In this document: positions 57,301 through 64,000 of the stretch, in pieces
How the letters are laid out: every line of letters starts with the position of its first letter
Position numbering within the stretch: the first letter of the stretch is position 1
Assembly (NCBI GenBank): GCA_005408345.1
Contig: SEMN01000540.1
Coordinates: 288,738-352,737, forward strand
Length of the DNA stretch: 64,000 nt
Reading direction: 5' to 3'
DNA from: Macquaria australasica
Lineage: Eukaryota > Chordata > Actinopteri > Centrarchiformes > Percichthyidae
Position numbers and translations under genes: made by a program
The notes under the pieces: generated by a model
The model's input: the letters and a program-made list of their open reading frames with translations, nothing else
What the model was told of the DNA's origin: nothing
Databases searched by the model: none

Positions 57301-58714
57301 CCCCCTCGTCCTCACACACCTTTCCAACATTGAAATTTTTGTAATGTTCCAAAAACCAACAATCCGACAAGCACATATACGTGGGTGATACACGCTAAGA
57401 ACAGAACTGATCGACAAGTTTTGAGTTTCCCTTTGCTCCTTTGAACCATATTTCAGGCCAGTGATCCCTGCAAATTAAGATTTACAGAGCACTACGGAGG
57501 AGTATTTCACTAGATTTTGGCCTGATTCCACTGGTATGAAGGAAAAGAGTGGGAAAATGAGGCCCAAGTTGAAAATAACTGTAATTACTCTTTAACTGAG
57601 CTAATGTTTTTCAAGCTATAACCCAAAATAGAGAATAAGGCTTAAAATAGTTCCCTCTGCCACCATAACCTAAATTTTGTTATGAATTTGCCTTATTATA
57701 TTAATCATACTTACTTACTAACACTCCCAAATTGACTTGCCGCCACATACACAAACACCAGTCTTTTTAAAGCATTTCTCCTTTCCTTTTTTCTGTTGCT
57801 ATGTATTGACAGCTCTGGTAGTAGACGTGCGAACACCTCAAACCTTTTCTTCTTCAGTGTCACAACAAACAACAGACTGTGGTTAATAAGGTGCTTTCAG
57901 AGGTGCCATGGTGGGTGCTTCACAGTCATCCAGCTAATATTTCACAGCTCCACACGAGTATGTTCCATGACAAGAAATGACTGTATTTTGGTATGACGTC
58001 ACCGCAGGAGAGATGGTGTTAGTTTTCCAGCGTGCAAGGGAAGCACCTGGCTGTGTGCTAGAGGCTCTACAGCAGCGGTCTGAACCCCGGCATTTCACTA
58101 CAGGGATTATGCCAGGCTAAATCACCACCCCAAACCCCTGCTAGAAGCCCGCACACTTCAGCTCTACAGTTTCATAATAAACACTCTACCAGGAGAAGCA
58201 TTAGGAAGACAAAGTGGTTTTCCATAATTTACAGCTCATTGCAAATTGCTTACAGTAGTTCCCCTGGCTACAGAGAGACATAATGGCACATGGTAATTCA
58301 CACGGAAGAGAAACAATACATGATGCTATAATAACAATGTGAGCCCAATATTAAGATTTTGGGAGAATCTACATTACATCATTTTCAACTTCAAATTTCT
58401 GGCCTCTTCGAGTGGAAGAAAAAAGTCACACTTGACTGTAAGGTACATGGCAAACCTGCGAAGGAGTCGGGGGGAGTCTCCCTCCAGATGGCCCCTGGCA
58501 GGCCCAGCTGCAGGGCTTCTATTACATGTTAACTGCCCATGTTGATATTTCAACACTTGTAGCAGAGTCCTGATTTGTTATGGGAATGTCAAATGGAGCC
58601 TCAGAGCCCTCTGACCAATCGTAAAGGCTATAACCCAGTGTCTGTCACCAATTCAATGATTTAAACTGGTTTTATATAGGCCCCCAACATGGATTTGTGA
58701 GCAAGCAACTGACT

Positions 58715-58930
58715 ACAGTATCTCTGCAACTATCAACTATTTTCATTACAAGTTAAATCTTCCTTTTCCAAAAATATAGAGAAAAATGCCCTTCACAATT
58801 TCCCAACTTGACATATTCAAAGTGCTTGTTTTGTCCAACCGTCCAAATATTGTTCTTAATATCACAGAACAATAAGAAAATCAGCAAATATTTACATTTG
58901 AGAAAGTTTAAAAGTTTTCATACAGTATAA
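58715..58930. repeat. Repeat D fragment
   Basis: tctctgcaactatcaactat, cacaatttcccaacttgaca, ttttgtccaacc and aaaatcagcaaatatttac match parts of repeat D, mostly in reverse orientation; it is diverged and rearranged. Confidence 0.5.
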
Positions 58931-59793
58931 AGGAGCTGTTTCTATTTGTTTCATAGTCGTTGCTAAGAACAGAAACTGTAGAATGGTGGAAATACATAAG
59001 TGGGATCGACTGTCCCTTGGTCCAAGCCCAACCTGTCCCCAAAAGTTCATGAAAATCTATTTATGAGTGCTGGAGATATCCCGCTGTTGGAAAAACAAGC
59101 TATTAAGGTGAAAAAACAACCCTCTTTGACGTAGGTAAAAACTGAATAACATAAAGCAAAAAGGTGGAGCACAGTAATAAGACATTACTCCATGGAATGA
59201 TGGAGTAACAGAGCAATAACACAGAGCCGGACTCGGTCACAAAAAGAGCGTCATTTAACATTTAAACATCTCTCTGGAAACAGTGGTGACACCTCAGGAC
59301 GGCTGACAGATTACTTTCAAGCTAGCAGGTTGATTGATTGAATGAACGATTGAATGAATCAGTCCCAATTCATTTGCTGATAAAAGCTTTCAAACAAGTC
59401 TGTTTTGGAAAATATCCTCCATCGAACTGCGCTGGGTGACATCACAGAGCCATCAGGGAGAAACTCATGGCAACCGAGTCATCACTGATGGCTTTCAGCT
59501 GCTGCTTTAACTCCCTTTTGTTCTTAGTGCTTTCTTTTCATATCCTCCTCATTAGGTGAACAGTGAGCACTAATGAGCCAAACGCCGATATGACTCACTG
59601 TCATTATGACTCATGGTGCTCTAGTGGTTGTCATAATTGCTCATGAAGAACAATGTTCTCCTGGTGTAGACGAGAGGACCTTTCATACGGTACAGTTCAC
59701 ACTGTACACTCTTAAGATCTCATTTTATATCTGGTGCCCACTGAGAAGAAAGGTCGCTGTTCTTTCTCTAAACATCACCTGGAAAGAGACATT

Positions 59794-60903
59794 AGCTGCA
59801 GTTACATGGACGATATTTCTTCATCCCGATTGAAATCATTCTGATTAGAGATTCCAACTTAACTTGATTTAAATTAAATATTTCTCATTTCAAGTCTAAC
59901 AAAGTAGTTTGACAAAATAATCTTAACTCAAGGTCCTCTTACTAGCTTTTTCCGGAGATTTCACTTGTTTATTAAGACTGTGAGATGCTGAAAGCTCCAA
60001 CAAAAAAAAATCTAGTAAAGACGACCTTGAGTTAAGACTATATTGTCAAACTACTATTTCCACGGTCATGCTTGTTACAGTTTTGGTTTTCATGTTAGCA
60101 TTATTATTTAAAATAAATTAGATTTCAATGCCACTTTCTGTTCTCAATGTAAATGTTATCTCTATTGTTACTGCCATCTTTGATAATAAAGTTGATTGTT
60201 CAAATGTAAAACATCTTTTCTCACACAGATCTTTATCACAAAATCTTAATTTATCTTGTGTTTTTACAGCCCATTTGACAACTTAACTGTTTACATGGAT
60301 GCTAAATAAAGGGATCCAAAAGGAGCTGGGTTTACGTGACAGAAAAGTTAAATTCTGATTAAATGCTTTCTGACATGTGCAAAGTGGTTCCCCCCACTGT
60401 GAACCGTCTAATCTGCCGGAAATATAACAGAAGAAGAAGAAGGTGGGCTTTTTTTCCGGCCTCATTCATCTTCTCAAATGCTTGTTTGAGCAACTCGTTG
60501 TTTGGAGCCTTTCGACCATCTAGGCGTTCAACAATTCTTAAATCTTTTAAGGTCTCCAACCAACACGTTGTATCAGCCACAGACCAGTTTAGTTTTCCTC
60601 GTTCGAAACTTGTTCATGTCACCTAATGTTCCCCCACGTGGGACAAACATGCGCAGAAAGAATATATTTATTCCAACCAGAGAGAAACGATTGGATTAAG
60701 CATTTACATGGTTATTAGGCGCTAATATATTCCGACTGAACTGATTATCAAAGGTTTACACCACCACAACTCTCAATCCGATTGAAAATTCCCTCTGATT
60801 GGGTCAGTCTCTTCCTATTGAGGTAGTTACATGAGGCATTTTTACTCTGATTGGGCTGTTATTCTGATAATTAGTGCAATATTAGGGTCCATGTAAACGC
60901 AGC
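59794..60903 (-). mobile_element. Harbinger-like element, split by a second element
   Basis: Inverted ends gctgcagttacatgga (59794) and tccatgtaaacgcagc (60888-60903). On the - strand about 60615-60460 reads ERGKLNWSVADT, then LKDLRIVERLDGRKAPNNEL and FEKMNEAG, the Myb/SANT-like pattern of PIF/Harbinger transposons. The frame is broken: the nearest ATG is out of phase and the end runs into CTT repeats. No DDE transposase is left. 416 bp at 59864-60279 are a later insertion. Confidence 0.7.
59864..60279. mobile_element. 416-bp non-autonomous element with 8-bp target duplication, copy 1
   Basis: AACTTAAC flanks it at 59856-59863 and 60280-60287. Inside, tagtttgacaaaataatctt..aactcaaggtc is mirrored by gaccttgagttaagactata..ttgtcaaacta, a 30-bp class hairpin. 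No coding capacity. A second copy is at 62220-62610. Confidence 0.8.
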
Positions 60904-60918
60904 TACTAAGAGGGATGA

Positions 60919-60943
60919 CAGGAAGGAAGGAAAGGAAGGATAT
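60919..60943. repeat. (GGAA)n-like microsatellite
   Basis: Imperfect aggaagga run at the right edge of the Harbinger-like element. Confidence 0.85.
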
Positions 60944-61886
60944 TGTAATTGAAGGACTATGTAACTTGTATGGCCACAAGTGACAATTATTGGATCATGG
61001 TAAATGCTAAAACATTGTGTGACAGAAGCACAAGAATAGTTGTGACATTGGAGAAGTGACTCAGTGAGTTAAACAGCAACATCTATTTCAAGTTTGCTAA
61101 TATTAGCTTACATTCGCCATCATAAGATACCAGTCATACCAGATTAAGAAACCTTTGAGTCTACTGAACTAAGAAAAGGTGCGTTTTATAGCTATGTGTT
61201 CAATGTTTAGTTTTCAAGAAGAAGAATGTATTATTTCTTCCTTCAAAGCGTATATAGTTTAACTTTATAGTAGAATCAGGAAAAAGCCTAACTGTGTGAC
61301 GCACCAGGAGGCAACAGGTCCTGAATGATTCATTGTGCTTGGAAGAATGGAGCTGTTTGTGGAACAAAGCCACGATGCTGAAGATGACAACAGAGCCAGA
61401 TCAGAGCCGCACTGTTTACTGTGCCAGCTACAAATCCCTGTCTAGGTGATCAACGCACATCAGCCTGGATTTATGGTCATTTACTATTATGAAAGTGAGG
61501 CGACTGAAGGAATGACAGTGATGTCCTTACAGAGCCCCTCTGCGTTTGAATAAATTACCAGAATGAGGAAACACAGACGTGTTTTTTGTTTCACCATCAG
61601 TCATTTCATCGTGCCTTCCTACTCACTCCGCAACACTTCTGATCAACCTACAGATGACACATTCAGGAAGAACTGGGGGAAACCTCCAGTTTCACTGTGT
61701 GTAATTCAGCCTACATGAAGTAGGAAATGAATCACTTCAATCCAGATTAACTACTGTAATACTGACACTGACAGTGAAGCAAATATTATCCACCGATGAT
61801 GGGTTATCACAGTTATACCTGTATTGGCAGGTACAGTATGTTGACAGATATGCAGGGCAGTAAACAGCATATGTATATTTAGTGGT

Positions 61887-62221
61887 GTTTGTACAGTTTT
61901 TTAAGAGTAAAATTCCAGCACTTTTCAAGCACTTTCAAGGTACCTAAACCAAAAATGTCCAGACTCTCAAAGCCTTCATCGTCACATCTAAACTGTTACT
62001 ATAAATGCCAGGAGACAACAAACAGATACGATGACGGGATCGTTTCATTTCAAGTATTAAAAGATTTTTGAGTGATTGTGTCGATGATGAAACACCAGAT
62101 TATGTTGAAAAATCAAGCATTTTTTCAAGAACGATATTCAAATTCAAGCATATACATAACCTTGAAAACACAACGGTTAAAATTAAGCATTTTCCAAACT
62201 TAAGACCTTGTACGAACCCTG
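61887..62221. mobile_element. cagggttc MITE, uninterrupted copy (left tip lost)
   Basis: Matches the outer parts of 14611-15274 and ends gtacgaaccctg. Its first few bases (cagggttc) are missing. Carries the single ATTAT (62099-62103) that serves as the empty site for the solo LTR at 14832-15166. Confidence 0.78.
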
Positions 62222-62610
62222 ATTTAAATTAAATATTTCTCATTTCAAGTTTAACAAAGTAGTTTGACAAAATAATCTTAAATCAAGGTCCTCTTACTAG
62301 CTTTTTCCGGAGATTTCACTTGTTTATTAAGACTGTGAGATGCTGAAAGCTCCAACAAAAAAGTTAAGACTATATTGTCAAACTACTATTTCCACGGTCA
62401 TGCTTGATACAGTTTTGGTTTTCATGTTAGCATTATTATTTAAAATAAATTAGATTTCAATGCCACTTTCTGTTCTCAATGTAAATGTTATCTCTATTGT
62501 TACTGCCGTCTTTGATAATAAAGTTGATTGTTCATATGTAAAACATCTTTTCTCACACAGATCTTTATCACAAAATCTTAATTTATCTTGTGTTTTTACA
62601 GCCCATTTGA
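62220..62610. mobile_element. Same non-autonomous element, copy 2
   Basis: Nearly identical to 59864-60279 over its length, starting at the same gatttaaattaaatatttct and ending at gcccatttgac. It lacks about 20 bp of the right hairpin arm (tctagtaaagacgaccttga), and no target duplication is seen. It abuts the cagggttc MITE that ends at 62221. Confidence 0.8.
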
Positions 62611-63089
62611 CTGTTAGCAGGGTACGGAATAGGTGTTATCATCACACATATGTCACACATTTATTTCAGTGAGTCAATGCAGCGTGTTCAGGTGACAAAG
62701 TATAAAGCAGCAAAGAGACAAAGTCCGAGCAAGGACGAGGCTGAGACCAGGGTTCGTGTCCCGTTTGAAACCAAAAGTCCATGTTGACTTATTTAAAGTT
62801 TTAAGTTACAAAACGGTACTTATTTTAACCCAAACCACGATCTTTCCCTAAACCTAACCAAGTAGTTTTGTTGCCTAAACCTAAGTCGGTCTGTATGAGA
62901 CGCTGAGGGGTTTGACATGAGTGATCAACCATGTGAATAGATGATAACAAGCCGTCTGAACCTACTAGTGGGTGTAGCAGGCCACTTCTAACCCATATCT
63001 ATGAGACTGATAACCACTGATAATGCCCATTCAATCGAGTGATAACATCAGAAACGGGTGTTTTTTATGGGAAATGCGCTCATTGGCTT

Positions 63090-63250
63090 TTCAGCAGAGA
63101 GTTAGATGAGAAGATGGGTACCACTCTCACATTTGTCTGTTAAATATAAGGCTACAGCCAGCAGACAATTAGCTTAGCTTAGCACAGAGACTGGAAATAG
63201 GGGGAAACAGCTAGCCTACAAGACGATCAGTCCAGGACTAAAACATAAAC
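63090..63250. repeat. Fold-back element fragment
   Basis: gatgagaagatgggtaccac, cttagcttagcacagagact and ggggaaacagctagcct match one arm of the element in the myosin intron at 358-867. Confidence 0.65.
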
Positions 63251-64000
63251 CAAAACTTCCTCAGACCAATTCAGATGTATATGAGGTGAAACTCAGTTAA
63301 CAGCTGCAGCTGCCTCTCATGCTGTCTGCCTGGTGGAACAGGTAAAGCCCACAAAGCAAATCAATGAGCTACCACGGCCCCTTCCCCCGCCTCACCGCCG
63401 TGTCATTTCACTCATCTCTCCTGGTCATTTTTAGGAGGTTCCACTCGGGTGCAGAGAACGGTGCAGAGCAACAGGAAAGGCGGGTTGGTGGTGAGAATCC
63501 AGATCTGAAGCCACAACACCGCAAACATCCGACACGAGCTGCAGACCACAGAGGCCGAGTTTCCCCCAGTGTGAACCAGAGGAGGATCTATCTGTGACAA
63601 GTCAGACCCAACACCAGATAAGCATGTTGATGTAGCTTAATTTAGTCTAGTTTGAGGGCTGAGTCCTTATCGAGCTTTGCATCAGTGTTTTATAAAAGGT
63701 GTCTGACTTCTACTGTGTGCTTTTAGAAACCAAGCGACACTTTCTCCTTCTTATATTCTCTGTCATATAATTGATTGATTATTGATTTCTTTTGTTCCCC
63801 ATTAACTGAGTGTGAAAGTTTGACCTTGGAAACAGTACTTAAAAAAAAAACAAATAAACAAACAACTCCATGTCCGCTTAATAGCTTTTTCTGGAGCTTC
63901 CAACCTACTATAGATAAACTAGAGAAATGTCATGGACTTCATCTGCTGAGGAAGACCATGAGATGCTGTTGAAAACTCTAGAAGAAGCTAGTAAGTGGAC

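Larger units (their letters stand above)
45229..64000. other. 5' GAS7 intron/upstream region, 18.8 kb, no supported exon
   Basis: I looked on the - strand for the expected SH3 exon (a GGWWEG-type core) and on both strands for others, and found none. Contents: repeat copies A, C and D, MITEs at 50215-50714 and 52861-53337, (GT)n at 52075-52112, a LINE fragment (56330-56800), the helicase element copy 2, and the nested elements at 59794-62610. Unlisted stretches look like unique AT-rich DNA. Confidence 0.5.

Noticed and set aside
56965..57417. 150-codon open frame on the - strand
   Set aside because: Runs antisense to the helicase-like repeat; the sense frame matches a protein family and the antisense one does not.
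63436..63597. Exon-like stretch on + after tcatttttag
   Set aside because: The frames that follow are short, have no recognisable protein match, and no partner exon was found.
1..64000. Bacterial, phage or viral system
   Set aside because: No prokaryotic gene organisation, no viral gene cluster; the only virus-like sequence is a solo LTR without coding content.

Overview
This window is nuclear genomic DNA of a vertebrate, almost certainly a ray-finned fish (teleost). The evidence is two intron-split genes with clean GT-AG exons and vertebrate protein matches, many CA/GT and GA microsatellites, and a dense set of short inverted-repeat transposons of types typical of teleost genomes. There are no operons, ribosome-binding sites, CRISPR arrays or other prokaryotic features. 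Long open frames outside the exons listed here are random or repeat-derived.

Positions 1-5816 (+ strand) hold the last eleven coding exons of a class II, muscle-type myosin heavy chain: the C-terminal part of the coiled-coil rod plus an unusual ~59-residue non-helical tailpiece. Its 3' UTR region runs into a TIR transposon whose body carries the first AATAAA after the stop codon. Positions 45228-9185 (- strand) hold thirteen coding exons of GAS7 (growth arrest-specific 7): WW domain, linker, F-BAR domain and stop codon, 414 residues in all. The two genes converge tail to tail across 5817-9184. A MYH gene beside GAS7 recalls the human chromosome 17p13.1 arrangement (MYH cluster next to GAS7).

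The most informative gene-structure observation is at 33445-33552. The exon that joins the linker to the F-BAR part can be entered from an internal splice acceptor (33498) or used as a first exon with its own ATG (33550-33552). The acceptor and its pyrimidine tract lie inside the alternative coding sequence. The short form would be 337 residues. The SH3-coding exon expected at the start of the long GAS7 form was not found; the 18.8 kb from 45229 to the window end reads as 5' intron.

The rest is intron filled with mobile-element debris: a solo LTR (14832-15166) with perfect 5-bp target duplication inside a MITE whose uninterrupted sister copy is at 61887-62221; a 416-bp element with 8-bp target duplication inside a Harbinger-like element (59794-60903), with a second copy at 62220-62610; a hAT-type MITE with perfect 8-bp duplication (52861-53337); two internally deleted copies of an element that carries the start of a RecQ-like helicase; two LINE fragments; and several dispersed repeat families. 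I found no new multi-gene system here.
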